A stretch of DNA of 64,000 nt, taken from assembly GCF_001660815.1 (NCBI RefSeq), contig NZ_LYMI01000034.1, forward strand, positions 1 through 64,000, written 5' to 3'. The notes beneath the pieces were generated by a model, which saw nothing but the letters and a program-made list of their open reading frames with translations, had not been told where the DNA came from and searched no databases. Positions 31,437-41,007 of the stretch are shown one piece after another; within the stretch, counting starts at the first letter, position 1; every line of letters starts with the position of its first letter. The position numbers were made by a program, and so were the translations under genes. The DNA is from Xanthomonas nasturtii (GTDB lineage Bacteria > Pseudomonadota > Gammaproteobacteria > Xanthomonadales > Xanthomonadaceae).

Positions 31437-33506
31437 TCAGCCGAACTCGTAGTTCATCAACGGTCCGGTCGGTGCGACGAAGTCGCCTTGCACATAGTCC
31501 ACCCCGGCACTGAAGAAGTTGCTCATCGATTGCGCATCGGCCACGAACTCGGCCACCGTCAGGATGCCTGCCGGCTGCGCGCGCGAGGTGATCTCGCGGA
31601 TCTTCTCCTGGCTTTCGCGCGCCGACGCGGCGTCGCCGGTGATGCCGCGATCCAGCTTGAGGAAGGCCGGCTGGAAATGCGCCAGCAACTGGAACGAATC
31701 CAGGCCCGAGCCGAACTGTTCCAGCCCGACCTTGCAGCCCATCGCCGAGACCGCGGCCAGGAATTGCTGCGCATTGCGTAGATGCGTAAACACCTTCGAT
31801 TCGGGGGTCTGCAGCCACAGCCGCTCACCGGGCACGCCGTAGACCGCCAGCTGTTCACGGATGGTATCGATCATCTGCGGGTCGGAGAACGAGTTCGGCC
31901 CGATGCGGACCAGCAGGTGCGTCTTGTGCCCGGCGCGTTGCCGTTCGCCCAGTTGCCGGATCGCCCGCGCCACCACCCAGCGGTCGATTTCGGTGATGAG
32001 GTCGTGCTCTTCGGCTATCGCCATGAACGCATTCGGCGACATCATTTCGCCATTGCGTTCCAGGCGCAGGAAGGCCTGGTACAGCTCCAGCGGCTCGCCC
32101 TGCAGGTTGAGTACCGGCTGGTAATGCAACAGGAAGCCGTCGCCAACCAGCGCCTCGCGCAACTGCTCGACCCAACGTTCGATCCGTTCTTCTTCCGCCC
32201 GGTCGGACGCTGCCGGGTCGTAGATGCTGACCGCATTGCCACCGAGCTCGGCGGTGGTGCGTACCCCTTCGGTGCCGCGATTGAGCACCTGGCCGATGCT
32301 GGCGATCTTTTCGCCGATCTGCACACCGCCGATGCTGACCGTCACCGTGGCCGAGCGCGTGCCAAGGCTGAAGACATACTGCGCGAATGCATCGCGCACC
32401 GTCTCGGCCAGCGCATGCGTGCGCGCGTAATTGCCGTTCGTCAGTAGGGCAAAACTGTGTTCGCCGAAGCGCGCCGCCGCCACGCTGTCGTCCAGTACGC
32501 TGGCCACATGCGCGGCCAGCGCGGCAATCAATGCATCGGCCGAATCCAGGCCGAATTCCGGCAGTATGCGTGCGTAGTGATCCGGCTCGATCAGCAGGAA
32601 ACCCGACTGGCCTTCGCTGCGTCCAGCCTGCGCCACTGCCTTTTCCAGCGCCACCATGAAGGTCGGGCGGTTGAGCAGGCCGGTGACCTGGTCGCGCTGG
32701 CGCAGGTCTTCGACCTCGCGTGCCAGCTCCGGGTCGAATTCCTCGCGGCGCCGGAAGACCACCTGGATGCATGGCTCGCCTTCGTAGGTGGCGGTGGCAA
32801 ATTCCATCGTGGCCGGGAAGGTGTCGCCTTCCACCCGGCGCGCGTCGAGCTTGTATTGCGCCGGCGGCGGCTCGCCCTTGGACATGGCCTTGAGCAGCTG
32901 TTTGAAATCGTCGACGTACTGCGCGGCGATCATGTCCAGCAGCGAGACGCCTTCGACGTCGTCGAACGACTCGAAGCCGAACATTTCCAGATACGCCTCA
33001 TTGGCGCGGATGTGCATGCCTTCATGCACGTAGGCGATCGGGTCACGCGAGGAGGCAATGAGTGCGTCGCAGCGGCGCTCGGTCTCGCGCATCTGCGCTT
33101 CGATGCGGCGCAACCCACGGCGGGCCTGCAGGTCGTCCCACTCCGAGCGCACCAATGCCAGCAGGTGTGCGGGGCGGTGACGCAATGCAATGGCGCGCAC
33201 GCCATGCGAAGCGGCCTCGACCAGCGCGTTTTCTTCGATCCGGTCGGCCAGCAGGATGATCGGGATGTCCTTGCCGCTGCCGGCGATCTGCGCCTGCAGG
33301 GCGTTCATGGGCACTTGCTGCGCCTGACCCTGGATGGCCAGATCGATCTGGCCCGACAGCATGCTGGCCAGTTCCTCCTGGTTTTGCGGGCGCGACGGAC
33401 GCACTGCAATGCCGCCGTTGCGCAGTGCGGTGACGATGGTCTCGGCACTCTCCACGCTGTCGTCGACGATCATCAGGCGGAGGGTGAGATCTTTGCCTTT
33501 TTGCAT
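31437..33506 (-). CDS. fimX: FimX-type c-di-GMP receptor (REC-PAS-GGDEF-EAL)
   Basis: A 689-residue protein, the length I recall for Xanthomonas FimX, which binds c-di-GMP and links PilZ and PilB to type IV pilus assembly. REC-like domain about 1-130 (RLMIVDDSVESAE), but the phospho-acceptor position reads DLAIQG, so it is probably inactive. PAS about 150-260. GGDEF domain with FGEHSF in place of the signature, so no cyclase. EAL domain with ELYQAFLRLE where EAL should be, so no phosphodiesterase. The c-di-GMP pocket is probably kept. The start at 33506 (MQKGKDLTLRL) follows GGAG. The 221 bases upstream show no gene. Confidence 0.9.
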   Translation of the reverse strand: MQKGKDLTLRLMIVDDSVESAETIVTALRNGGIAVRPSRPQNQEELASMLSGQIDLAIQGQAQQVPMNALQAQIAGSGKDIPIILLADRIEENALVEAASHGVRAIALRHRPAHLLALVRSEWDDLQARRGLRRIEAQMRETERRCDALIASSRDPIAYVHEGMHIRANEAYLEMFGFESFDDVEGVSLLDMIAAQYVDDFKQLLKAMSKGEPPPAQYKLDARRVEGDTFPATMEFATATYEGEPCIQVVFRRREEFDPELAREVEDLRQRDQVTGLLNRPTFMVALEKAVAQAGRSEGQSGFLLIEPDHYARILPEFGLDSADALIAALAAHVASVLDDSVAAARFGEHSFALLTNGNYARTHALAETVRDAFAQYVFSLGTRSATVTVSIGGVQIGEKIASIGQVLNRGTEGVRTTAELGGNAVSIYDPAASDRAEEERIERWVEQLREALVGDGFLLHYQPVLNLQGEPLELYQAFLRLERNGEMMSPNAFMAIAEEHDLITEIDRWVVARAIRQLGERQRAGHKTHLLVRIGPNSFSDPQMIDTIREQLAVYGVPGERLWLQTPESKVFTHLRNAQQFLAAVSAMGCKVGLEQFGSGLDSFQLLAHFQPAFLKLDRGITGDAASARESQEKIREITSRAQPAGILTVAEFVADAQSMSNFFSAGVDYVQGDFVAPTGPLMNYEFG

Positions 33507-33727
33507 GCGCAGCTCCCTAGAGACGGGCTTTAATACACGAAGGGGTCTGGCACGTCCATGTGTGTGGAGCATGCCGCATCGAGTGTGAGACGTAGAGCAG
33601 GTATTGCGCTGCCGAGCGCCTCGGCAGGGCATCGACCGGATCCGGTGTGTGCCGTCCAGAGCCGGGGCAACTCCTGCACGGTGCCTAAGCGGTGATCGGC
33701 CGCAAGCGGTCGTCCTGAGCGTCGTCG

Positions 33728-34909
33728 TTACGCCACGCTACCCGCGGCATGGCCTGACGCCCACGCCCACTGAAAGTTGTAACCGCCCAGCCAGCCGCTG
33801 ACATCCAGCACCTCGCCGACGAAATACAGGCCTGCCACCAGGCGCGACTCCATGCTCGCACTCGAGACCTGATGGGTATCGACCCCGCCTAGCGTGACTT
33901 CAGCCGTCCGATAACCTTCGGTGCCGCTGGCGATCAGCGGGAAGCTGCCGAGCAGCTCGGCGGCGGCCTGCAGTTGCGGTGGATCCAGCTGACGCACCGG
34001 CTTGTCCGGCAGCCAGACCTCGCACAGGCGTTGCGCAAAGCGCTTCGGCAGCACGTCGGCCAGCACGTTGCGCAGCTCGGTGGCGCCGCGTTGCTGCTTT
34101 TGCTCGCGCAGCCATGCGCCCGCGTCGTGTCCCGGCAACAGGTCGAGTCGCAAGTCGTCGCCGGGTTGCCAATACGAAGAGACCTGCAGGATCGCCGGAC
34201 CGCTGACGCCACGGTGGGTGAGCAGCATGAAGTTGCGAAAGCTGACCCCATTGCAGTGCGCTTCCACTGGGAAGGCGAGGCCGGACAACTCCTGCAGGCG
34301 TTCCTGATGCTTGCCGCTCAGGGTCATCGGTACCAGTCCGGCACGCGTGGGCAGCAGTGCATGGCCAAACTGTTTGGCCAAGCTGTAGCCAAAGCCGCTG
34401 GCGCCCATGCTGGGGATCGACAGCCCGCCGGTTGCCACGATCAACGATTGCGCCTGCACGCGTCCCTGGCTGGTCTGGACCTCGAAGCCGTCGCTGCCGC
34501 GCTGGACCGACAGCACCTCGCACTGGGTACGGATCTGCACGCCAGCCGCGTCGCATTCGTCCAGCAGCATGCGCACGATCTGCCTGGATGAGATGTCGCA
34601 GAACAACTGGCCCAGCTCTTTCTCGTGGTAGGCAATGGCATGACGCTCGACCATTTCCACGAAATCGCCCGGGCTGTAGCGCGCCAGCGCGGATTTGCAG
34701 AAGTGCCGATTGGCCGAAATGAAATTGCCAGGCGCTGTACCGGTATTGGTGAAATTGCAGCGCCCGCCGCCGGACATCAGGATCTTCTTGCCGACCTTGT
34801 TGGCATGGTCGATCACCAGGACCTGGCGGCCGCGCCGGCCGGCAGTGAAGGCGCTCATCAGGCCGGCCGCACCGGCACCGATGACCAATACGTCGCAACG
34901 CACGTTCAT
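33728..34909 (-). CDS. HI0933/YhiN-family flavoprotein
   Basis: A 393-residue FAD-dependent protein of the BaiN/YhiN family. The Rossmann motif is VLVIGAGAAGLMSAFTAG, followed by GKKILMSGGGRCNFTN and the family signatures IVATGGLSIPSMGASGFGY, LTHRGVSGPAILQ, AEVTLGGVDTHQV, GLYFVGEVLDVSGWLGGYN and FQWAWASGHAAG. The physiological substrate is not known for most members. Its start overlaps the yaeQ-family stop by four bases (ATGA), so the two are translationally coupled. Confidence 0.88.
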   Translation of the reverse strand: MNVRCDVLVIGAGAAGLMSAFTAGRRGRQVLVIDHANKVGKKILMSGGGRCNFTNTGTAPGNFISANRHFCKSALARYSPGDFVEMVERHAIAYHEKELGQLFCDISSRQIVRMLLDECDAAGVQIRTQCEVLSVQRGSDGFEVQTSQGRVQAQSLIVATGGLSIPSMGASGFGYSLAKQFGHALLPTRAGLVPMTLSGKHQERLQELSGLAFPVEAHCNGVSFRNFMLLTHRGVSGPAILQVSSYWQPGDDLRLDLLPGHDAGAWLREQKQQRGATELRNVLADVLPKRFAQRLCEVWLPDKPVRQLDPPQLQAAAELLGSFPLIASGTEGYRTAEVTLGGVDTHQVSSASMESRLVAGLYFVGEVLDVSGWLGGYNFQWAWASGHAAGSVA

Positions 34910-35454
34910 TCGGCCGGCGCTTGTCGCACCATCGGGGTCAGGGTGACGCTGCCGTGGTCGGCCAGCATCTGCACTTCGCCGTCCTGGATGATCACGTCAA
35001 AGCGCATGCCGCGCTGGATCAGCGCGCCCAGCGCTTCGGTGGCCTGCGATTCGAGTTCGATCACGCGCAGGTTGCGATGCCGGCCCATGGCGTTGGCGTG
35101 CTTCTTCCACCAGGTTTCGGTGGCCTGGCCGCCATAGCCGATCACCACCGCCTCGCGCGAGCGGTTGCAGGCCTTGCGCACGCGGCTCTCGTCGGGCTGG
35201 CCGAGGTCGATCCACAGGTCCGGGTCGCCGGTGTAGTCGCGCCGCCACAGGTCGGGCTCGTCGTCGTTGCTGAGGCCGCGGCCGAATTCCAGCCGGTCGT
35301 CGGCGAACAGCGCGAACGCGAGCAGCCGCACCATCAGGCGCTCGTCGGTCTCGGAAGGATGCTGGGCCAGGGTCAGTGAATGGTTGGCGTAGTAGCCGCG
35401 GTCCATGTCGCTGATCTGGAGTTCCGCCCTGCGGACGGTGGCGGTGAGGGCCAT
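34906..35454 (-). CDS. YaeQ family protein
   Basis: A 182-residue protein of the YaeQ family, a compact PD-(D/E)XK-nuclease-like fold of unknown activity. Recognisable segments are ATVRRAELQISDMDRGYY, HPSETDERLMVRLLAFALFA, PDLWIDLGQPDESRVRKACN and ALIQRGMRFDVIIQDGEV. E. coli YaeQ was first studied for its effect on hemolysin expression in rfaH mutants, but a specific function here cannot be stated. It precedes and overlaps the flavoprotein gene. Confidence 0.88.
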   Translation of the reverse strand: MALTATVRRAELQISDMDRGYYANHSLTLAQHPSETDERLMVRLLAFALFADDRLEFGRGLSNDDEPDLWRRDYTGDPDLWIDLGQPDESRVRKACNRSREAVVIGYGGQATETWWKKHANAMGRHRNLRVIELESQATEALGALIQRGMRFDVIIQDGEVQMLADHGSVTLTPMVRQAPAE

Positions 35455-35524
35455 CAGGATGCCAATTGCAAAGGGCGCCTATGATACGCACCCGGTTCCG
35501 CGGCCGTGCGTCACGTCGCCAGCG

Positions 35525-36010
35525 TCACCGCGGCGGGCGCGGTTGCGCGGCCAGCCAGCGATCCAGCTGCGCGGCAAAGGCCTGACGGTCGCGCGCATGC
35601 AGCGCCGGTGGCCCGCCGGTGGCGACGCCTGCACCGCGCAACTCTTCCATGAAGCCACGCACCGACAGGCGCTCGGCGATGGTATTGCTGGTGAACGGTT
35701 CGCCGCGTGGGCCGACCGCACTGGCGCCGGCCTCCAGCACGCGTGCCGCCAGCGGGATGTCCTGGGTGACGACCAGGTCGCCGGCAGCCACCCGTTCTGC
35801 GATCGCGTCGTCGGCCGCGTCTGGGCCGCCCGGCACTTGGATGGCACGAACATGGGGCAGGCTGGGCGTGCTGAGATAGTGGTTGGCGACCAGGGTCACG
35901 GCGGTGCCGGTGCGCGCGGCGGCACGGAACAGGATGTCGCGGATCACGGCGGGGCAGGCGTCGGCATCCACCCAGATCTGCGCACGGGTGAGGGTATCAG
36001 GGGTTTTCAT
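35525..36010 (-). CDS. DUF188 / YaiI-YqxD family protein
   Basis: A 161-residue cytoplasmic protein with the PIN-like DUF188 signatures [49 protein letters not shown] and [18 protein letters not shown]. The conserved acidic residues suggest a metal-dependent nuclease fold, but no activity is established. The start is the ATG at 36010 ([11 protein letters not shown]). It is divergent from the cold-shock gene, with 268 bases between starts. Confidence 0.88.
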   Translation of the reverse strand: MKTPDTLTRAQIWVDADACPAVIRDILFRAAARTGTAVTLVANHYLSTPSLPHVRAIQVPGGPDAADDAIAERVAAGDLVVTQDIPLAARVLEAGASAVGPRGEPFTSNTIAERLSVRGFMEELRGAGVATGGPPALHARDRQAFAAQLDRWLAAQPRPPR

Positions 36011-36107
36011 CGCGCAATTGTGGATGGGGAGGGCCCTGACAGACAGTCGGATTTGGCCTGACTGCAAAAGATTTGACGCAAGGTGTCGCTTTTTGCCGAA
36101 AACACGA

Positions 36108-36126
36108 GTACTGTGCACGTACTGTG
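36108..36126 (+). promoter_or_regulatory. Direct repeat GTACTGTG with 11-bp period upstream of csp
   Basis: GTACTGTG occurs at 36108-36115 and again at 36119-36126, one helical turn apart, with GTGCAC across the junction. It lies about 160 bases before the cold-shock start codon, in the region where the promoter or the start of the long leader is expected. TACTGT resembles a -10 box in each copy. Function is unknown. Confidence 0.4.
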
Positions 36127-36278
36127 TTTGCAAGGGTCACCGTGAATCGTGGCCTGGTGCAGCCGGATCGTTACAGATCTCGCTTCATCGTTCCGCTTTA
36201 CCAACGCCTGCAACTCAGTCTCAGCTCCGGCTTTTCGGACGCTGCGATTTATCCATCTATAGTTCAGGAGTTAGTAAA

Positions 36279-36494
36279 ATGTCATCAGAAGCACGTATGA
36301 ACGGTATCGTGAAGTGGTTCAACGACGCCAAGGGCTTCGGCTTCATCACCCCGGAAAGCGGCCCGGACCTGTTCGTGCACTTCCGCGCCATTCAGGGCAC
36401 CGGCTTCAAGTCGCTGCAGGAAGGCCAGAAGGTCACCTTCGTCGCCGTGCAGGGCCAGAAGGGCATGCAGGCTGACCAGGTGCAGGCGGTCTAA
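36279..36494 (+). CDS. Cold-shock domain protein (CspA family)
   Basis: A 71-residue single-domain RNA chaperone. RNP1 is KGFGFITP and RNP2 is LFVHFRAI, inside the usual five-strand OB fold ([15 protein letters not shown] at the start, [10 protein letters not shown] at the end). The ATG at 36279 is placed by AGGAG at 36266-36270; a second ATG six codons on would also encode the whole fold. An intrinsic terminator follows the stop. About 150 bases of probable 5' leader is typical of cold-shock genes, whose leaders control translation at low temperature. Confidence 0.95.
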   Translation: MSSEARMNGIVKWFNDAKGFGFITPESGPDLFVHFRAIQGTGFKSLQEGQKVTFVAVQGQKGMQADQVQAV

Positions 36495-36520
36495 TCCGTC
36501 TGCGACCGTAAGGTTGCCAA

Positions 36521-36554
36521 AAACGCCGGTCGCGCAAGCGCCCGGCGTTTTTTA
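36521..36554 (+). terminator. Intrinsic terminator of the csp gene
   Basis: AAACGCCGG (36521-36529) and CCGGCGTTT (36542-36550) form a perfect 9-bp stem with a 12-base loop, continuing into a run of T at 36548-36553. It starts 27 bases after the csp stop codon. Confidence 0.92.
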
Positions 36555-36664
36555 TTGTTTGCAGGAATGGGCCCAGTCTCGTTCAAGCGTCTGCCGGGCG
36601 CTCCTTCCGCACAGCGATGACGCGCAGCTGGGTAGCATGTGCGCTTTCCGCGCGCAGCCTTCCC

Positions 36665-37363
36665 ATGATCACTGTTCACCACCTCAACAACTCCCGTTCC
36701 CAGCGCGTGCTGTGGCTGCTGGAGGAACTGGCGCTGCCGTACCAGATCGTGCGCCACGAGCGCGACCCCAAGACCATGCTTGCGCCGCCGGCGTTGCGCG
36801 CGATCCACCCGCTCGGCAAATCGCCGGTGCTTGTCGATGGTGATCTGGTGGTGGCCGAATCCGGCGTGATTCTGGACTACCTGACCGAGCGCTACGACAC
36901 CGAATGTGCGCTGTCGCCGTCGCCGCGGCCACTGGAGTCGCCGGAGCGCCTGCAGTTTCGCTATTGGATGCACTACGCCGAAGGCTCGGCGATGCCGCCG
37001 TTGTTGATGACGCTGATCTTCGGGCGCATCCGCAGCGCGCCGATGCCGTTCTTCGCCAAGCCCATCGCGCGTGCAATCGTGGACAAGGCGATGTCGGGAT
37101 TCGTCGGGCCGCAGCTCAGGTTGCACCTGGACTGGATGGAGCAGTCGCTGCAGTCAAGCAGCTGGTTCGCCGGCGAACGCTTTACTGCCGCCGATATCCA
37201 GATGAGCTTCCCGGTGCAGGCGGCGGCTGCACGCGGCGGCGGGCTGGAGAACTATCCACGCTTGCGCGCGTTTGTGGAGCGGATCGAGGCGCGTCCTGCG
37301 TATCAGGCCGCGCTCAAGAAGGGCGGCCCGTTCGAGTTGATGGGAAGCAAGCCGGTAAAGTGA
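36665..37363 (+). CDS. Glutathione S-transferase family protein
   Basis: A 232-residue cytosolic GST. The N-terminal thioredoxin-like domain reads MITVHHLNNSRSQRVLWLLE, with the glutathione-binding serine-serine pair region NNSRS, the cis-proline segment GKSPVLVDGD and the ESGVILDYL motif. The C-terminal helical domain carries WFAGERFTAADIQMSFP. The substrate is unknown; it is probably detoxification. The start at 36665 was preferred over an upstream in-frame ATG because family similarity begins here. The 159 bases after it hold only a weak dyad. Confidence 0.9.
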   Translation: MITVHHLNNSRSQRVLWLLEELALPYQIVRHERDPKTMLAPPALRAIHPLGKSPVLVDGDLVVAESGVILDYLTERYDTECALSPSPRPLESPERLQFRYWMHYAEGSAMPPLLMTLIFGRIRSAPMPFFAKPIARAIVDKAMSGFVGPQLRLHLDWMEQSLQSSSWFAGERFTAADIQMSFPVQAAAARGGGLENYPRLRAFVERIEARPAYQAALKKGGPFELMGSKPVK

Positions 37364-37522
37364 TCGTCACAGCGTCTTGGGATGCAGGTCAGGGCGGGCG
37401 AAAGGCATCCGTCCGCCGTCCACTGGCGCCAATCATCAAGACCTAGGTCGGCATCGTGGCTCGCCGGGGCGCGATGCCGATAACTACCTGTCTAGGCACG
37501 GCTGCAAGGCACCGCAGTACGA

Positions 37523-38398
37523 TCAGGGTGCCCGGCACTGGCGAACGAACTGCAGCGTGTCGCGCAGCACCTGCGAGCGCTCGGGCGCTTTGTGCAGTCC
37601 CAGAAGGATGCCGAGGTGGCCCATGCCGGGATAGACCTTCAGTTCGGCGGTGCCGCCCTCGCGTGTTAGCACCTGCTGCAGCGAGAGACTGTTCTGCAGT
37701 TCGACCACGTGGTCGGCATCCCCATGCAGCAACAGCATGGGCGGTTCGTCGCCGCCGACGTAGCGCACCGGCTGCGATTGCCGTTGTGCTGCCGGCGTGT
37801 CGCCGAAAATCTCGACCAGCTCCGGGTCGGTCATCGGCAGGAAGTCGTAGGGTCCGGCCAGGCCCACCACGCCGCACAGCTGACGGGGTTTGAGGTTCTG
37901 CTCCTGCAGCCAGCGTGCGTCGGTGCCGAGTAAGGCGGCCATGTGCGCGCCGGCCGAGTGGCCCATCACCGCGAGCCGTTTCGGGTCGCCGCCGTACTCG
38001 TGTGCGTGCCGGTAGCTCCAGGCGGTAGCGCCAGCGGCGTCGGACATGAAGCCTTGCAGCCCGACCTGCGGATATTTGCGGTAGTCGGCCACCATCGCCA
38101 CCACGCCCTGGCGCGCGAGCGCGCGGCCAACCCAGCGGTAGTTGGCGCGTGAACCGCGCTTCCAGGTGCCGCCATAGAAAAACACCACCACGGGCGCATC
38201 GACCGCGCCGCGCGGTTGGTACACATCCAGTGCCAGGCCGTGCGTGGGGTCGAAGACCTGGTCGCGATGCTCGACGATGCCTGTGCGGCTAGATGCTGCA
38301 TTGATGCCGCCAAAGAAGACGCTACTGCAGGCCGTCATGGTCAACGAACCGAGCAGCAGGATGGCGGGGCGGAACCAGCGGGAGGCGCGCGAAGGCAT
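37523..38398 (-). CDS. Alpha/beta hydrolase (carboxylesterase-like) lipoprotein
   Basis: A 291-residue exported esterase. The N-terminus is a lipoprotein signal (AILLLGSLTMTACSS, lipobox MTAC). The hormone-sensitive-lipase-like fold is clear: VVVFFYGGTWKRGSR as the oxyanion-hole segment, the nucleophile elbow VMGHSAGAHMAALLG, the acid region LLLHGDADHVVELQ and the histidine in YPGMGHLGI. The substrate is unknown. The start at 38398 (MPSRASRWF) gives a proper lipoprotein signal. It faces away from selO. Confidence 0.88.
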   Translation of the reverse strand: MPSRASRWFRPAILLLGSLTMTACSSVFFGGINAASSRTGIVEHRDQVFDPTHGLALDVYQPRGAVDAPVVVFFYGGTWKRGSRANYRWVGRALARQGVVAMVADYRKYPQVGLQGFMSDAAGATAWSYRHAHEYGGDPKRLAVMGHSAGAHMAALLGTDARWLQEQNLKPRQLCGVVGLAGPYDFLPMTDPELVEIFGDTPAAQRQSQPVRYVGGDEPPMLLLHGDADHVVELQNSLSLQQVLTREGGTAELKVYPGMGHLGILLGLHKAPERSQVLRDTLQFVRQCRAP

Positions 38399-38590
38399 GG
38401 ACGATATCGACAGGAGGGCAGGAAGGGCGGTTGGTACAAGGAACGAACGTAACTGGCAAACAAGCGCGAACCGGTCCGGTGGCGGCCCGGCAGCACAGAT
38501 TTGCCGTGACCGCCTGTATCGCACCCGCACCATCTGCGGCCGGCGGCCATTAGCAGCTATTGCACGTCGCAAGCATGTGCAGGACGAGCC

Positions 38591-38610
38591 TGCTTGGTGC
38601 GAGCCAAGCA
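38591..38610. promoter_or_regulatory. Short perfect dyad upstream of selO
   Basis: TGCTTGG and CCAAGCA are exact reverse complements separated by TGCGAG, about 80 bases before selO in the 292-base divergent region that is otherwise featureless. It could be an operator; no regulator is suggested. Confidence 0.25.
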
Positions 38611-38690
38611 AGTGAAGATACGGTGCGCAGGCAGCGCTGGATGCGCACCTGCCCATGCCGGGTTCACTGCCGGTGGCCTAGGCTTGCCGG

Positions 38691-40253
38691 ATGACACAAC
38701 TGCATTTTGATAACCGCCTGCGCCAGCAGCTGCCTGGCGATCCGGAAGAGGGGGCGCGCCGGCGCGAGGTGCGCGCCGCCTGGTCGGCAGTACTGCCGAC
38801 GCCAGTCGCCGCCCCGTACCTGATTGCGTATTCGGCCGAGATGGCGCACGTGCTGGGCCTGGACGACGCTGAGATCGCCAGTGCGCACTTTGCCGAGGTC
38901 TTCGGTGGCAATGTGCTGGATCCGGGCATGCAGCCCTGGGCGGTCAACTATGGTGGGCACCAGTTCGGGCATTGGGCCGGCCAGCTTGGCGACGGGCGGG
39001 CGATTTCGCTGGGCGAGGCGATCGGCATCGATGGCGGGCGCTACGAATTGCAGCTCAAGGGTGCCGGCCCCACGCCTTACTCGCGCGGCTCCGATGGGCG
39101 TGCCGTCTTGCGTTCGTCGATCCGTGAATTTCTGTGCAGCGAGGCGATGCATCATCTGGGCGTGCCGACGACGCGCGCCTTGAGTCTGGTCGGCACCGGC
39201 GACGCGGTGGTGCGCGACATGTTCTACGACGGCCGGCCGCAGCGCGAGCCGGGCGCGATCGTGTGTCGGGTTGCGCCCTCGTTTGTTCGCTTCGGCAACT
39301 TCGAATTGCCCAGCGCGCGCGGCGATACGGCACTGCTGCAGCAGTGGGTGGATTTCACCATTGCACGCGATTTCCCGGAGCTGGACGGCGCCGGCGAGGC
39401 GCTCTACGCCAACTGGTTCGCGCAGGTGTGCGAGCGCACCGCGGTGATGGTGGCGCACTGGATGCGGGTCGGCTTTGTGCATGGGGTGATGAATACCGAC
39501 AACATGTCGATCCTGGGGTTGACCATCGATTACGGCCCGTATGGGTGGGTGGACGACTACGACCCGGACTGGACGCCCAACACCACCGACGCGCAGGGAC
39601 GTCGCTACCGTTTCGGGACCCAGCCGCAGGTGGCGTACTGGAACCTGGGCCGGCTTGCCCAGTCTCTGGCGCCGTTGTTCGCCGACCAGGCGCCGCTGCA
39701 GCTGGGGCTGGGGCTGGATCGCTTCCGTGACACTTATCTGGCGTGCGACCGGCGCGACACCGCCGCCAAGCTGGGGCTGGCCGAGTGCCGCGACGAGGAT
39801 TTGCAGCTGATCGATGCGCTGCGTGCGCTGATGCGCGAATCCGAGATGGACATGACGCTGACCTTCCGCGGCCTGATCGACCTGTCGCCCGAACATCCAG
39901 ACCCGGCGCAGCTGCGCGATGCGTTCTACGACGAAGACAAGCGCGTGGCGGATGCGCCGCAATTGCGGGACTGGTTGCAGCGCTATGCCGCACGCCTGCA
40001 ACAGGATGCGCTGACGCCGGACGAGCGCCGCGCGCGGATGCGCCTGGCCAATCCGCGCTATGTGTTGCGCAATTATCTGGCGCAGCAGGCAATCGACCAG
40101 GCCGAGCAGGGCGACCCGTCCGGAGTGCAGGAGTTGCTGGAGGTCATGCGCCGCCCGTACGAAGATCAGCCCGGGCGTGACGCATTCGCTGCGCGGCGAC
40201 CGGAGTGGGCGCGCGACCGCGCCGGGTGTTCGATGCTGTCGTGCAGTTCCTGA
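38691..40253 (+). CDS. selO: SelO/YdiU family protein AMPylator
   Basis: A 520-residue pseudokinase-fold enzyme that transfers AMP to Ser, Thr or Tyr of target proteins; in E. coli and mitochondria it responds to oxidative stress. Signatures: [71 protein letters not shown] with the catalytic-loop asparagine and aspartate, and [18 protein letters not shown]. The C-terminus ends in SCSS; the cysteine occupies the selenocysteine position of eukaryotic SelO. The ATG lies six bases after a TAGGCT box, so a leaderless mRNA is possible. Confidence 0.94.
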   Translation: MTQLHFDNRLRQQLPGDPEEGARRREVRAAWSAVLPTPVAAPYLIAYSAEMAHVLGLDDAEIASAHFAEVFGGNVLDPGMQPWAVNYGGHQFGHWAGQLGDGRAISLGEAIGIDGGRYELQLKGAGPTPYSRGSDGRAVLRSSIREFLCSEAMHHLGVPTTRALSLVGTGDAVVRDMFYDGRPQREPGAIVCRVAPSFVRFGNFELPSARGDTALLQQWVDFTIARDFPELDGAGEALYANWFAQVCERTAVMVAHWMRVGFVHGVMNTDNMSILGLTIDYGPYGWVDDYDPDWTPNTTDAQGRRYRFGTQPQVAYWNLGRLAQSLAPLFADQAPLQLGLGLDRFRDTYLACDRRDTAAKLGLAECRDEDLQLIDALRALMRESEMDMTLTFRGLIDLSPEHPDPAQLRDAFYDEDKRVADAPQLRDWLQRYAARLQQDALTPDERRARMRLANPRYVLRNYLAQQAIDQAEQGDPSGVQELLEVMRRPYEDQPGRDAFAARRPEWARDRAGCSMLSCSS

Positions 40254-40347
40254 CGCGCTCAGATGCAGGTATGCCGTAAAGGCGACGTCAACGGCTTGCG
40301 CAGCCTAGAATAGGCCTGTCCCCACCGGCCACAACGCCACAACCACC

Positions 40348-40908
40348 ATGACTGACTGCAGCCGCTGCGCCGGCACCAACGCTTCCGGACCCAACCATTG
40401 GTCGGAGCGGATCCGCGACATTGTCGATTTCCCCAAGCCGGGCATCGTCTTCAAGGACATCACGCCGCTGCTGTCCGATGGACCGGATTTCGCTTCCGCG
40501 CTGGATGAGATGGCGCAGCCGTGGCGGACCACGCCGCTGGACGCGGTGCTCGGGATCGAGGCGCGTGGTTTCATTCTGGGTGCCGCGCTGGCGCGCGAAT
40601 TGCGGACCGGCTTCGTGCCGGTGCGCAAGCCGGGCAAGCTGCCGGGGCGCACGCTGATCCAGGAATATGCGTTGGAATACGGGACCGACCGCATCGAAAT
40701 GCACGAAGACGCGTTGCCGCGTGGCGCGCGCGTGCTGATCGTCGACGACGTGCTGGCCACCGGCGGCACGCTGCGTGCGGCGCTGGGCCTGGCTGCCCAG
40801 CTGGAACTGGAAATTGTCGGTGCAGCGGTGCTGGTGGAGTTGCAGGCACTGCAGGGCCGCCAGAAATGGGCCGACGACGTGCCGCTGCTGGCGACGCTGT
40901 CTTACTGA
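40348..40908 (+). CDS. apt: Adenine phosphoribosyltransferase
   Basis: A 186-residue purine-salvage enzyme that makes AMP from adenine and [19 protein letters not shown] and [14 protein letters not shown] are characteristic of APRT, and the PRPP-binding loop is [18 protein letters not shown]. Compared with the E. coli enzyme it carries a short N-terminal extension with two cysteines ([10 protein letters not shown]). The start at 40348 is supported by continuity with the family from about residue 18; an internal start is not available before the conserved block. Confidence 0.94.
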   Translation: MTDCSRCAGTNASGPNHWSERIRDIVDFPKPGIVFKDITPLLSDGPDFASALDEMAQPWRTTPLDAVLGIEARGFILGAALARELRTGFVPVRKPGKLPGRTLIQEYALEYGTDRIEMHEDALPRGARVLIVDDVLATGGTLRAALGLAAQLELEIVGAAVLVELQALQGRQKWADDVPLLATLSY

Positions 40909-41007
40909 GTCGCGTCTTGCGGCGAGCCCGGGCGCATGGAAGTGCGCGCGTCCAGGAGCGCTCCTGCCGAGACGCATGCGGCCGGCGGTATGCCGGCCGC
41001 GTTGTGT

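Noticed and set aside
31437-33506. Reading FimX as an active GGDEF-EAL enzyme
   Set aside because: Both catalytic signatures are replaced (FGEHSF and QAF), so it is better described as a c-di-GMP receptor.
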